Of a stretch of 64,000 bases of DNA, positions 56,197 through 64,000 are shown piece by piece. The notes under the pieces are model-generated. The model made no database searches and was not told the origin of the DNA. It was given only the letters and a program-made list of their open reading frames with translations. This DNA is from Bacillus sp. HSf4 (lineage in GTDB: Bacteria; Bacillota; Bacilli; Bacillales; Bacillaceae), in contig NZ_CP120679.1 of assembly GCF_029537375.1 (NCBI RefSeq), forward strand, positions 1,228,001 through 1,292,000. The letters run 5' to 3'. How positions within the stretch are numbered: position 1 is the first letter of the stretch; each line of letters opens with the position of its first letter. The position numbers and the translations under genes are program-made.

Positions 56197-56652
56197 ATGC
56201 GGCTGATATCGATCATTGTGGTGCTGCTGTTTGTCAGTGGATGCGGTCAAAACGGGGCGGATGGCCCCGAAAAGGAGGTATCTGGGGAAGTGGATAACGG
56301 GAGTGTTCTTTTGACGGTCGAACCCGTGCAAAAACCGGGGGAAATCGAATTCCAAATGTCGGTTGTCAATCATACGGATGAAGCCGTTGTGTTCGAATTC
56401 AGCAGCGGGCAGAAGTTCGAGCTTGTCGTCACAGACGAGGCGGGTACCGAAAGATATCGCTATTCAAAAGGGAAAATGTTTACACAAGCTTTTCAGACGA
56501 TGACATTGAACCCGAAGGAAACATATGATTTCACAGATGTGTGGAAAGAAGTGCCGGAGCCGGGCCAATATGAAGTGAGCGTCATGTTCAAGGGGAGAAC
56601 GGAACAGGTCGCTTCCGCATTGCGGGCGTCTAAAACATTTGAAGTGAAATGA
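56197..56652 (+). CDS. ipi: Ipi-type (BsuPI) proteinase inhibitor with lipoprotein signal
   Basis: A 151-residue protein whose last ~115 residues match the B. subtilis intracellular proteinase inhibitor as I remember it (SSGQKFELVVTDE, RYRYSKGKMFTQAFQ, YDFTDVWKEVPEPGQYEVSVMFKG). Unlike that 119-residue cytoplasmic protein it begins with a signal: MRLISIIVVLLFVSGC, a lipobox VSGC with Cys16 as anchor, followed by a Gly/Asn/Asp linker. It should therefore be a lipoprotein on the outer face of the membrane. AAGGAAGGGTG precedes the ATG, and the place after yitT is the same as in B. subtilis. Confidence 0.82.
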   Translation: MRLISIIVVLLFVSGCGQNGADGPEKEVSGEVDNGSVLLTVEPVQKPGEIEFQMSVVNHTDEAVVFEFSSGQKFELVVTDEAGTERYRYSKGKMFTQAFQTMTLNPKETYDFTDVWKEVPEPGQYEVSVMFKGRTEQVASALRASKTFEVK

Positions 56653-56667
56653 AAAAAGCATCCCTTA

Positions 56668-56903
56668 TGAAGCGCCCCCAATAATTCATGAAACAGTTTG
56701 ATTGGCATGAGTCCGATATTGTACCGGGCTCATGCCTTTTCATCTTGCTTTCATTTGTTTGTGATCGCAGTCATTCATGTATTCTGCAACACATCTGGCA
56801 ATCGATTGATGCCCTTTGAGTACTTTTCTTAGCTATAAATGCAACCATAAGAAAACTGCACCTCCAATTGTTAGATGGTGTCTAACAATTGGGGTGCAGT
56901 TCA
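56668..56903 (-). mobile_element. Decayed IS3-family (IS150 group) remnant, 236 bp
   Basis: The ends are imperfect inverted repeats: TGAAGCGCCCCCAAT at one side and TGAACTGCACCCCAAT (minus strand) at the other. A 3-bp direct repeat TTA flanks both ends (56665-56667 and 56904-56906). Inside, the minus strand encodes the C-terminus of a transposase OrfB: YMNDCDHKQMKAR, an in-frame stop, then KGMSPVQYRTHANQ. Most of the element is deleted. Next to the right end a long inverted repeat (56852-56900, about 21 bp stem) forms a strong hairpin. Similar full elements occur in B. licheniformis (IS3Bli1); identity is from memory. Confidence 0.8.
56686..56790 (-). pseudogene. Transposase OrfB fragment (IS3 family)
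   Basis: About 33 C-terminal codons of an integrase-type transposase remain, ending KGMSPVQYRTHANQTVS and a natural stop. The catalytic DDE residues are gone and an internal TGA replaces the usual Leu codon before KGMSP. Not functional. Confidence 0.8.
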
Positions 56904-56918
56904 TTACCGGATGCTTTT

Positions 56919-57899
56919 TTAATATTGATCCCCATTAAAGATGGAGTTTTTGACGATGACGTAATCGACATTGCGGATCGCCTCAAGCTTGTTTCCTCCG
57001 GCATATGAGATCGATGATTGAAGATCCTGTTCCATTTCGGTCAGCGTATCCATGATCGCGCCTTTATGCTCAACATACATCTTCTTGCCTTCTACATTTT
57101 TCTTTTCGCCCTTTTGAAATTCCGAAGCGGAACCAAAGTACTCTTTGTAAAGCTTTCCGTCTTTTTCAATCGTTCTTCCGGGAGATTCCTCGTGTCCGGC
57201 AAACAATGAACCGATCATCACCATCGTTGCTCCAAATCGGATTGATTTCGCAATATCCCCGTGGGTGCGGATGCCGCCGTCGGCGATAATCGGTTTGCTG
57301 GCAGCTTTGGCACACCAGCGCAGTGCGGCCAATTGCCATCCGCCTGTTCCAAATCCGGTTTTGATTTTTGTGATGCATACTTTTCCGGGGCCGATTCCGA
57401 CCTTTGTCGCGTCAGCTCCGGCGTTTTCCAGCTCTCTTACCGCTTCCGGCGTTCCGACATTGCCGGCGATGACAAAGGTTTCCGGCAAATGTTTTTTAAT
57501 GTGCCGAATCATGTCGATGACGGCGTTTGAATGCCCATGTGCGATGTCGATCGTGATGTACTCAGGAACGATATTTTCCTCTGAAAGCTGCTGTACAAAT
57601 TGATACTCCTCAAGCTTAACGCCCACACTGATCGAAGCAAACAAGCCGCGCTCGTGCATGTTTTTAATAAAATCGAGACGCTTTTCGGGTTCAAAGCGGT
57701 GCATCACATAAAAGTAACCGTTTTCAGCCAATGAAGCCGCAAGTTTTTCATCTATAATCGTCTGCATGTTGGCGGGCACGACAGGCAGCTTAAATGTCCG
57801 TCCGCCCAAGCTGACGGATGTATCACATTCAGAACGGCTGCTGACAATGCATTTTGCAGGAATTAATTGAATATCTTCATAATCAAACACGTTATCCAT
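56919..57899 (-). CDS. guaC: GMP reductase GuaC
   Basis: A 326-residue (beta/alpha)8 enzyme that deaminates GMP to IMP with NADPH. Signatures: [39 protein letters not shown], and the catalytic Cys in [22 protein letters not shown], then [15 protein letters not shown]. Start is the ATG giving MDNVFDYED, 8 bases after GGAG. On the minus strand TTGACA (57983-57988) and TACATT with 17 bases between them form the likely promoter; a CGAAC core of a PurR box lies just after it, which is weak evidence for PurR control. Confidence 0.95.
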   Translation of the reverse strand: MDNVFDYEDIQLIPAKCIVSSRSECDTSVSLGGRTFKLPVVPANMQTIIDEKLAASLAENGYFYVMHRFEPEKRLDFIKNMHERGLFASISVGVKLEEYQFVQQLSEENIVPEYITIDIAHGHSNAVIDMIRHIKKHLPETFVIAGNVGTPEAVRELENAGADATKVGIGPGKVCITKIKTGFGTGGWQLAALRWCAKAASKPIIADGGIRTHGDIAKSIRFGATMVMIGSLFAGHEESPGRTIEKDGKLYKEYFGSASEFQKGEKKNVEGKKMYVEHKGAIMDTLTEMEQDLQSSISYAGGNKLEAIRNVDYVIVKNSIFNGDQY

Positions 57900-58036
57900 C
57901 ATATCCACTCCTAAAAACGAATGTTATTTATTTTATATCGTAAAACGTTCGCCTTTTATAATGTACTCTGTTTTGTTTCTGATGTCAAATTTTTTATCAT
58001 TTAAAGGGATGGGGAAATATGGATGTTTTTGATGAA

Positions 58037-58072
58037 CGAAAAAAGGAGTCTGTGTCAAAGACACAAACTCCT
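58037..58072 (-). terminator. Terminator of the DUF3813 gene
   Basis: AGGAGT(T)TGTGTC and GACACA(G)ACTCCT pair around a short loop and are followed on the minus strand by TTTTTTCG. Confidence 0.85.
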
Positions 58073-58078
58073 GGTGTT

Positions 58079-58276
58079 TTAAGATAATTGATCTAGCTGT
58101 TCCTGAAGATGTTGAAGCTCGCGGCGCTCTGCATCAGTGGAATTGGCGAATGCGGAAGAAACGGCGTTTTTGGCCCTTTCGATCGCTTTCATTTGTTCGC
58201 TTGCTTCCGCGGTATTGGCCATCGTTTCCGCTTCCTGAACGGCCGTCTTTGCCATTTGAAACAATTCGTTTCTCAT
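58079..58276 (-). CDS. DUF3813-type small protein
   Basis: A 65-residue, helical, hydrophilic protein: RNELFQMAKTAVQEAE, then AIERAKNAVSSAFANSTDAERRELQHLQEQLDQL, the best conserved part of DUF3813. GGAGG, which lies in the last codons of the upstream small gene, serves as its ribosome binding site, so the two are co-translated. Function unknown. Confidence 0.72.
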   Translation of the reverse strand: MRNELFQMAKTAVQEAETMANTAEASEQMKAIERAKNAVSSAFANSTDAERRELQHLQEQLDQLS

Positions 58277-58277
58277 G

Positions 58278-58418
58278 CTACAGACCTCCGCATTCGGTCG
58301 GTCCTGTGCGCCGTTCGGCTTCTTCTAATGTGGAACGGTAAGGGAACCTGGCGGCATGCTGTTTAAGCGAGTCTTTGCCTTGCTGAATAAACCTTTTCGA
58401 TTTGCTTCGTTTACCCAT
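58278..58418 (-). CDS. Small basic protein (46 aa) preceding the DUF3813 gene
   Basis: ATG with AAGGGGG nine bases upstream opens a 46-codon ORF starting MGKRSKSKRFIQQGKDSLKQ; the middle holds FPYRSTLEEAERRTGPTECGG. Basic N-terminus, acidic middle, no membrane segment. Its stop codon lies one base before the DUF3813 start, a tight two-gene unit. No family recognised. Confidence 0.65.
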   Translation of the reverse strand: MGKRSKSKRFIQQGKDSLKQHAARFPYRSTLEEAERRTGPTECGGL

Positions 58419-58509
58419 CCTGACTGCCCCCTTAAAGCGAGTTCGACGGACATTCCGTCTTTCTCTAGTATGGCTGTCTTAAACCTGCTTATGAATGGCA
58501 AATTAAAAA

Positions 58510-59322
58510 TTACAATGCGAAATATTCCTTCAAAAAGTCGGTGATGCCGTCTTCTTCATTCGACTTTGTCACGCGGTCGGCGACGGTTTTGACACCTGCA
58601 ATACCGTTTCCCATCGCCACGCCGCATCCTGCAAATTCAAGCATTTCCAGGTCATTGTCTTCATCACCGAAGGCGATCACGCGTTCAGCGGGAATGCCGT
58701 AGTAGTCCGTAATTTTTTGCAGGCCGACCGCTTTGTTAATGCCGCTTTTGATCAATTCAATGACATGCCATGGAGCGGCCCATCTTCTATGGTCGACCAT
58801 TTCTGCATGAACGTCTGACAAATACGAGCGGATCGCGGGAACATCCTCCTCTTTGGCGTGGATGAGGACGCTTGTCACATCTTGGCCGAGGTTTGTTCTT
58901 AAATCGCCGACTGTGATGTTCGGGCTTCCCATTGTAAAGACGTCGATCAATTTTTCATCATGATAGTGGAAATAGACATCATCGACGATTTCAGCAAGGA
59001 TATTGTGTACATCATAGGACTCGCTGACTTCAATAATCTGTTTGACGACATCCAGATCAAGGGATGTGTGAAATCTTCCCCAAGTCTCATCCTTCGGATG
59101 ATGGACGAACGCTCCGTTGAAGTTGACGATCGGGGTGTCAAGCTGAAGCTGCTCATAATACATGGAGCTTGCCCGAAACGGCCTTCCGGTCGAAATGCAG
59201 ACTTTATGGCCTTCTTCCCTGAGCTTCTGAATGACTTCGGCAGAGCTTTCGGATATGGTCTTGTCATCTTTTAATAATGTACCGTCTAAGTCCAGTGCAA
59301 TTAAATATGGTTTTGTTTCCAT
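58510..59322 (-). CDS. yitU: HAD-superfamily (Cof-type) phosphatase YitU
   Basis: A 270-residue HAD hydrolase, subclass IIB. Motif I LDLDGTLL holds the nucleophile Asp and the acid/base Asp; motif II CISTGRP; Lys in IKSGINKAVGLQ; motif IV FGDEDNDLEML. B. subtilis YitU has been reported to dephosphorylate FMN (riboflavin metabolism) together with YcsE and YwtE. ATG start with AAGGAGC ahead. Divergent from yitV. Confidence 0.9.
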   Translation of the reverse strand: METKPYLIALDLDGTLLKDDKTISESSAEVIQKLREEGHKVCISTGRPFRASSMYYEQLQLDTPIVNFNGAFVHHPKDETWGRFHTSLDLDVVKQIIEVSESYDVHNILAEIVDDVYFHYHDEKLIDVFTMGSPNITVGDLRTNLGQDVTSVLIHAKEEDVPAIRSYLSDVHAEMVDHRRWAAPWHVIELIKSGINKAVGLQKITDYYGIPAERVIAFGDEDNDLEMLEFAGCGVAMGNGIAGVKTVADRVTKSNEEDGITDFLKEYFAL

Positions 59323-59443
59323 AAGTGCTCCTTTAACCGTAAATTTAAAATTCTGACTTACCCTTAGTGTATCTTTTTACCTTCTTTATTGTCTACATGT
59401 TAAACTGATGATGATGGACATCCTAAAGGAGGAAGAAAAAATC

Positions 59444-60211
59444 GTGATCATAATCGATAATCAACAGATTGCAAACATTCCTTTATTACATGTTGTAAAA
59501 GAGGAAAACAAAGAGAAAGCTCTTCCTCTTGTTATGTTTATACACGGATTTACAAGCGCAAAAGAACACAACCTTCATTATGCATACCTCCTTGCCGAAA
59601 AGGGAATGCGCGTCATTTTGCCTGAGGCGGCCTGCCACGGCGAGAGGGAGGAGCAGCTTGCTTCCGATCAGCTGGCTTCAAGGTTTTGGACGATTATCAC
59701 CAATGAAATTCAAGAGCTGGAAGTGCTGAAAAACCATTTTGAACAGGGAAATCTGATTGAAAATGGACGCATCGGGGTAGCTGGAACGTCCATGGGCGGA
59801 ATCGTCACATTGGGCGCCTTGACCGAATACGAATGGATCAGAGCGGCTGTCAGTTTGATGGGCTGTCCTGCTTATGTGGAATTTTTCGACATGCAGCTCG
59901 CGTATTTCCGTGAAAAACAAATCAAGATTCCTGTATCTGAAGAACAAATTGAAGAGCAGCGGGAAGAATTGAAACAATATGATCTCTCGCTTCAGCCGGA
60001 AAAACTGAACATGAGGCCGCTTTTGTTTTGGCACGGCAAACAGGACGGCACCGTTCCGTTTGCACCGGCGCACAGATTCTATGAAGCGATCACCGGTCAA
60101 TACGAATCACAGCCGGACCTGCTTCAGTTTATCGCTGATGAACGCGCGGGCCATAAAGTCTCAAGGACAGGCCTCTTGAAGACAGTGGAGTGGTTTGACA
60201 AGCATCTTTAA
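59444..60211 (+). CDS. yitV: Alpha/beta hydrolase YitV
   Basis: A 255-residue serine hydrolase, same length as B. subtilis YitV. Oxyanion segment VMFIHGFTSAKEHNLHYAYLLAEKG, nucleophile elbow GTSMGGIVTLGAL, Asp in FWHGKQDGTVPF and His in DERAGHKVSR form the catalytic set. GTG 59444 was preferred over an ATG cluster at 59408 because AAAGGAGG lies 11 bases before it and the N-terminus matches YitV. No signal peptide. Substrate unknown (acyl ester or peptide). Confidence 0.85.
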   Translation: MIIIDNQQIANIPLLHVVKEENKEKALPLVMFIHGFTSAKEHNLHYAYLLAEKGMRVILPEAACHGEREEQLASDQLASRFWTIITNEIQELEVLKNHFEQGNLIENGRIGVAGTSMGGIVTLGALTEYEWIRAAVSLMGCPAYVEFFDMQLAYFREKQIKIPVSEEQIEEQREELKQYDLSLQPEKLNMRPLLFWHGKQDGTVPFAPAHRFYEAITGQYESQPDLLQFIADERAGHKVSRTGLLKTVEWFDKHL

Positions 60212-60274
60212 AGTACTTTCATTTTAGAAAATAACGAAAGTACGTTATACTGATGAAAAAAGGAGTGAAGTGCT

Positions 60275-60583
60275 GTGGATGAAGCATTGAAAGAAAATAT
60301 CATGGGCGCTCTTGAGCAGGTCGTCGATCCTGAGCTTGGCGTCGATATCGTAAATTTGGGCCTCGTATATGAAGTGGACATGGATGAAAACGGGAAGACC
60401 GACGTCACCATGACGCTGACTTCAATGGGCTGTCCGCTCGCGCCGATCATCGTCGATGAAGTCAAAAAAGCGCTCGCAGATATTCCGGAAGTGAAAGAGG
60501 TCGATGTCAACATCGTTTGGAATCCGCCTTGGACACGGGATAAGATGTCCCGCTATGCAAAAATTGCCCTCGGTATACAATAA
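60275..60583 (+). CDS. yitW: MIP18/SufT-like iron-sulfur assembly protein YitW
   Basis: A 102-residue DUF59 protein. Conserved DPELGVDIVNLGLVY, then VTMTLTSMGCPLAP with the key Cys, and VNIVWNPPWTRDKMS near the end. Members help Fe-S protein maturation. Start is GTG after AAGGAGTG. A terminator follows. Confidence 0.9.
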   Translation: MDEALKENIMGALEQVVDPELGVDIVNLGLVYEVDMDENGKTDVTMTLTSMGCPLAPIIVDEVKKALADIPEVKEVDVNIVWNPPWTRDKMSRYAKIALGIQ

Positions 60584-60590
60584 TGGATGA

Positions 60591-60621
60591 AGAGTCTGTC
60601 GAATTTTGACAGGCTCTTTTG
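60591..60621 (+). terminator. Terminator of yitW
   Basis: AGAGTCTGTC and GACAGGCTCT (one G-T pair) form a hairpin followed by TTTT. Confidence 0.75.
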
Positions 60622-60637
60622 TTAAAGGAGTGCAAAG

Positions 60638-60981
60638 ATAACACCGTTTTTCATGTTTCAAGGAAATGCGGAAAAAGCCAGAACATACATATCTTTAATT
60701 GAGGAAGCGGAAATCAAGAGTCTGACCCGTTATGGTGGAGAAGGGAGTGAAGGGACAGGAATTTATGTATATAGACTGTTCAGTGAAACACGATTTTACG
60801 TTCATCCCTTCTTTTTTTATGTTTTTGACGTGTGAAACAGAAGCGGATATCGACAGGCTGTATCAGGAGCTGACCGCCGGCGAAGAAGTGTTGATGCCGC
60901 TCGGCGATTACGGATTCAGCCAAAAAGTCGCCTGGGTCCGATCAGTTCGGCGTCTCATGGCCGCTTGACCTTCCGGGCTGA
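60638..60981 (+). pseudogene. PhnB-like VOC-fold protein, degraded
   Basis: A remnant of a glyoxalase/PhnB-type protein. Frame 1 reads ITPFFMFQGNAEKARTYISLI and EIKSLTRYGGEGSEGT; the start codon has become ATA, though an AAAGGAG site remains upstream. It then continues in another frame: GQEFMYIDCSVKHDFTFIPSF, CETEADIDRLYQEL and VLMPLGDYGFSQKVAWV, with about ten residues lost at the junction. A second shift restores DQFGVSWPLDLPG before the stop. Two frameshifts, a deletion and the lost start make it non-functional. Not in B. subtilis at this site. Confidence 0.85.
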
Positions 60982-61030
60982 TCATTCGTCAAGCTCGGAT
61001 GATTCGCCGGCAGCTTCAAACGTTTTTTCC

Positions 61031-61057
61031 GGCCCGCATGGAGTGCGGGCTTTTTTT
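61031..61057 (+). terminator. Terminator upstream of argC
   Basis: GCCCGCA and TGCGGGC form a 7-bp stem followed by seven T; left over from the VOC gene's transcription unit. Confidence 0.85.
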
Positions 61058-61106
61058 GATGGTGAAAATCAATCTGCCAAATCATAAAAAAATATTAAAT
61101 ATACAA

Positions 61107-61134
61107 TTGAATTAATTTTTATTCATGTTATAAT
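61107..61134 (+). promoter_or_regulatory. argC promoter with AhrC (ARG) box
   Basis: TTGAAT (61107-61112) and TATAAT (61129-61134) with a 16-base spacer. The spacer and -35 contain, on the minus strand, CATGAATAAAAAT, matching the ARG box consensus, so AhrC with arginine would block this promoter. Confidence 0.8.
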
Positions 61135-61173
61135 GTTAAATAATTTCACAAAGACCAAGAAGGTGAACTCGTT

Positions 61174-62211
61174 TTGAAAATAGGTATTATAGGTGCAACT
61201 GGCTATGGAGGCGCAGAGATCACAAGAATCCTCAGGTCGCACCCTTATGCAGATGAATGCATATTGTATTCATCGAGTGATGAGGGGGTTCCGTACCATC
61301 AGTCATATCCGCACCTTGTAAAATTGACGAATCAAACCCTTAAACCGATTGAAATCGAGGAAATAGCAGAGACAATCGATTTTTTGTTTATGGCGGCTCC
61401 TTCGGGCGTATCCAGCCGCCTGACGCCGCAGTTTGCTTCATACGACCTGCCGATCATCGATTTGTCCGGCGATCTCAGAATCAAAGACCGATCTGTTTAT
61501 CAAAAGTGGTATAAAAGGGAGCCGGCTCCGGCAGATGTACTGAAACAAGCGGTGTATGGGCTTTCCGAATTAAATCGGGAAGAAATCAAAAAGGCGAACT
61601 ACATAGCCAATCCCGGCTGTTTTCCGACAGCGGTTCTGCTCGGGCTGGCTCCGCTCGTCAAAAAGGGATTCATCGGCGGATCGTTTGTCATCGTTGATGC
61701 GAAAACAGGTGTATCAGGGGCCGGCCGAAAGCCTTCAATGGGAACTCATTTTTCCGAGGTCAACGACAATTTTAAAATCTATAAGGTGAACGAACATCAG
61801 CACACACCGGAAATCGAGCAGGCTGCAAGACGGTGGGACCCCGATTTTAAACCGATCACATTCAGCACGCATTTGGCGCCGATGACAAGAGGAATTATGG
61901 CGACGATTTATACAGAGCTTGAAGAAAGTGTGTCAGGTGATCAGCTGCAGCAAGTGTTTTCTGATTTTTACCAAGATTCTTATTTTGTCAGAGTGAGAGA
62001 ATCGGGTGAATTTCCGGCGACAAAGGAAGTGTACGGCAGCAATTTCTGCGATATCGGCGTCACTGTAGACGAGCGGACGAACAGGGTGACGATCGTATCG
62101 GTGATCGACAATTTAATGAAGGGTGCCGCGGGGCAGGCTGTTCAAAACTTTAACATCATGAACGGCTGGAATGAAGCGGCGGGACTTGATTTTACGCCAA
62201 TTTATCCATAA
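61174..62211 (+). CDS. argC: N-acetyl-gamma-glutamyl-phosphate reductase ArgC
   Basis: Third step of arginine synthesis (345 aa): NADPH-dependent reduction of N-acetylglutamyl phosphate. Rossmann start [18 protein letters not shown], catalytic Cys in [16 protein letters not shown], and [17 protein letters not shown] and HQHTPEIEQ motifs. TTG start with AAGGTGA upstream. First gene of the arginine operon, controlled by an AhrC box. Confidence 0.95.
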   Translation: MKIGIIGATGYGGAEITRILRSHPYADECILYSSSDEGVPYHQSYPHLVKLTNQTLKPIEIEEIAETIDFLFMAAPSGVSSRLTPQFASYDLPIIDLSGDLRIKDRSVYQKWYKREPAPADVLKQAVYGLSELNREEIKKANYIANPGCFPTAVLLGLAPLVKKGFIGGSFVIVDAKTGVSGAGRKPSMGTHFSEVNDNFKIYKVNEHQHTPEIEQAARRWDPDFKPITFSTHLAPMTRGIMATIYTELEESVSGDQLQQVFSDFYQDSYFVRVRESGEFPATKEVYGSNFCDIGVTVDERTNRVTIVSVIDNLMKGAAGQAVQNFNIMNGWNEAAGLDFTPIYP

Positions 62212-62229
62212 GACGGGAGAGAGCAAATC

Positions 62230-63450
62230 ATGATTCAGGTGAGTCAAGACAGCATCAAAAAAACAGATGGAAGCATCGCTTCGCCGAAAGGTTATGCGGC
62301 TAAAGGAATTCACTGCGGCCTTCGCTATTCCAAAAAGGATTTGGGCATCATCATCAGCACAGTTCCGGCGGTGAGTGCGGCCGTTTATACGCAGAGCCAT
62401 TTCCAGGCCGCACCGATTAAGGTGACACAAGACAGCCTCAAAAAGGATGCGCACCTTCAAGCGGTCATTGTCAATAGTGCGATTGCCAATGCCTGTACGG
62501 GTCAACAGGGGCTTGTTGATGCATATGAGATGCGCCGGGAAACGGCGGAAATTCTCGGCATTGCTCCGGAGCTTGTGGCCGTTTCCTCAACAGGTGTCAT
62601 CGGCGAGCACCTCGATATGGAGAAAATCACAAAAGGGATCAGCCTTCTCAAAGAGACGACGCCCGAAGAAGGCGATTTCGAAGAAGCGATTTTAACGACG
62701 GACACGGTGACAAAACAAACCTGCTATGAACTGATGATCGGCGGTCAAAAAGTGACGATCGGCGGAGCCGCCAAAGGCTCGGGGATGATCCATCCGAACA
62801 TGGCGACGATGCTCGGTTTTGTCACCACAGATGCCTGTATAGAAGAGGGCGCGCTGAAAAGAGCGCTGAGGGAAATCACCGATGCCTCGTTCAACCAGAT
62901 TACGGTCGACGGCGATACATCCACTAACGATATGGTCCTCGTGATGGCGAACGGCTGCGCCGAAAATGAGTGTCTCAGCGAGGAGCATGAGGATTGGCCG
63001 GTGTTTAAAAAAGGTCTGCACCTTGTCTGCACCGACCTCGCCAAACAAATCGCAAGGGATGGTGAAGGGGCGACGAAACTCATCGAAGCCCGGGTCAAAG
63101 GCGCGAAAACGAATCTTGAGGCACGGATCATCGCCAAAAAAATCGTCGCCAGCAACCTTGTCAAAACAGCGATCTACGGAACGGATGCCAACTGGGGCAG
63201 AATCATCGTCGCAATCGGCGACAGCATGGCTTCTGTGACACCTGAAAAGGTGGAAATCCACCTCGGCGGGCAGTGTCTGTTTAAAAACAATGAACCACAG
63301 CCGTTTTCCGAAGAGCTTGCCAAAGAATACTTGGAAAACAGCGAAGTGAAAATCGATGTTTGTATGGGTGAGGGAGACGGAACAGGGACGGCCTGGGGCT
63401 GTGATTTAACCTATGAATACGTCAAAATCAACGCGAGCTATCGCACGTAA
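62230..63450 (+). CDS. argJ: Bifunctional ornithine acetyltransferase/N-acetylglutamate synthase ArgJ
   Basis: A 406-residue self-cleaving enzyme that recycles the acetyl group between N-acetylornithine and glutamate. The cleavage and nucleophile motif reads HPNMATMLGFV, cut between Ala and Thr; also AVIVNSAIANACTG, SSTGVIGEHL and TANWGR-type DANWGRIIVA. The ATG lies 18 bases after argC with GGGAGAG upstream. Confidence 0.95.
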   Translation: MIQVSQDSIKKTDGSIASPKGYAAKGIHCGLRYSKKDLGIIISTVPAVSAAVYTQSHFQAAPIKVTQDSLKKDAHLQAVIVNSAIANACTGQQGLVDAYEMRRETAEILGIAPELVAVSSTGVIGEHLDMEKITKGISLLKETTPEEGDFEEAILTTDTVTKQTCYELMIGGQKVTIGGAAKGSGMIHPNMATMLGFVTTDACIEEGALKRALREITDASFNQITVDGDTSTNDMVLVMANGCAENECLSEEHEDWPVFKKGLHLVCTDLAKQIARDGEGATKLIEARVKGAKTNLEARIIAKKIVASNLVKTAIYGTDANWGRIIVAIGDSMASVTPEKVEIHLGGQCLFKNNEPQPFSEELAKEYLENSEVKIDVCMGEGDGTGTAWGCDLTYEYVKINASYRT

Positions 63451-63462
63451 AAAGGGGAAAGC

Positions 63463-64000
63463 AATGGGCAAAACAATCGTTTTTAAATGCGGCGGAAGCG
63501 TCATTCGCGAGCTTTCAGACGAATTTTTTGAGAATCTAAAAAAGCTGGCTGAAGAAGGCTGGCATATCGCGGTCGTCCATGGCGGCGGCCCTGACATTAC
63601 AAGAATGCTGGATAAACTGAACATCGATACAGAGTTTGTCAACGGACAGCGGAAAACGAGCAAAAAGGTTCTGGATGTCGCCGAGATGGTGCTTTCCGGT
63701 TCCATCAACAAGTATTTCGTTTCTGAGCTTGCAAAACACGGGCTCCCTGCGGTCGGGGTTTCAGGAAAAGACGGAGGCCTCCTCGTGGCCGAATATTTAA
63801 ACGAAAAAGAATACGGCAAGGTCGGACGTATTACAAAGGTAAACGGACAGATGGCGGAAGCGCTCATGGAAAAAGGCTTCATCCCGGTCATTGCCCCGCT
63901 GTCAATGACTGCGGCTTGCGAGACGCTGAATGTAAACGCCGATTTGGCGGCATCAGCCATAGCCGGAGCTCTGCGCGCTGACAAATTGATGTTTGTGACA
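63463..64000 (+). CDS. argB: N-acetylglutamate kinase ArgB (cut by window end)
   Basis: First 179 codons of the kinase that phosphorylates N-acetylglutamate. It starts GKTIVFKCGGSVIRELSDEFF, then VVHGGGPDITRML, the Gly-rich nucleotide and substrate loop, and VNADLAASAIAGALRADKLMFVT at the cut end. AAGGGG precedes the ATG; 12 bases separate it from argJ. Confidence 0.95.

Noticed and set aside
56852..56903. The long hairpin read as an ordinary terminator of guaC
   Set aside because: Its outer arm is the inverted end of an IS3-type element, shown by the matching opposite end, the TTA duplication and the transposase fragment; a termination role could only be secondary.
60653..60968. Two separate short genes of 60 and 78 codons
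   Set aside because: Their products are parts of one PhnB-like protein split by a frameshift; neither has its own start signal.

Overview
The window is a chromosomal segment of a low-to-mid GC, endospore-forming Bacillus, most likely of the Bacillus licheniformis group. Gene order follows the Bacillus subtilis 168 stretch yhjR-addBA-sbcDC-gerP-yisI/J/K/L/N-asnO-yisQR-yisUV-yitIJKLSTUVW-argCJB almost throughout, but is interrupted by several insertions that B. subtilis does not have at these places. Family assignments and the synteny comparison come from memory of the families and of the B. subtilis map; no search was run. No rRNA, tRNA, CRISPR array or prophage was seen.

Layout. 0-2.6 kb: the start of a two-component response regulator with a palindrome-bearing promoter, a rubrerythrin-like protein (yhjR) and a molybdate-type binding protein/permease pair without an ATPase. 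2.6-14.5 kb: the recombination and repair block addB-addA-sbcD-sbcC, read as one unit. 14.5-19.2 kb: a sporulation block with gerPABCDEF behind a clear sigma-K promoter, a Spo0E-like phosphatase (yisI), a CotH-family kinase (yisJ) and, divergent from it, a CotG-like repeat protein. 19.2-24.7 kb: yisK behind a sigma-H promoter, a short leader-ORF/hairpin/terminator unit ahead of a second RsgA-type GTPase, yisL, yisN and asnO. 24.8-29.7 kb: a glnK-amt pair with a perfect TnrA box, yisQ, yisR and an acetyltransferase. 29.7-33.4 kb: a three-gene germinant receptor operon. 33.4-35.7 kb: yisU/yisV.

35.7-44.3 kb: a six-gene, tightly overlapping siderophore operon in the order of Sinorhizobium rhbABCDEF, behind a TTGACA promoter and a near-perfect Fur box. 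It should make a citrate-hydroxamate such as schizokinen from L-2,4-diaminobutyrate by way of 1,3-diaminopropane. 44.3-46.7 kb: yitI, then a short-chain dehydrogenase divergent from a WYL-domain regulator. 46.7-52.2 kb: a methionine-synthesis operon, SAM riboswitch-yitJ-metH, in which a methylenetetrahydrofolate reductase is coupled to cobalamin-dependent MetH. 52.2-60.6 kb: yitK, yitL, a small basic protein, an orphan GerPF-like protein, yitS, yitT, an Ipi-type inhibitor with a lipoprotein signal, a decayed IS3-family remnant, guaC, two small genes, yitU, yitV and yitW. 60.6-61.0 kb: a VOC-fold (PhnB-like) pseudogene. 61.1-64 kb: argC-argJ-argB (cut by the window end) behind an AhrC-type ARG box.

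Most genes are conserved chromosomal functions. The parts most worth a second look are the leader-peptide attenuator candidate before the RsgA paralogue, the CotG-like/CotH-kinase pair, the yitJ-metH riboswitch operon, the siderophore operon, the lipoprotein form of Ipi, the palindromic operator at 390-410, and the decay products (IS remnant, VOC pseudogene).
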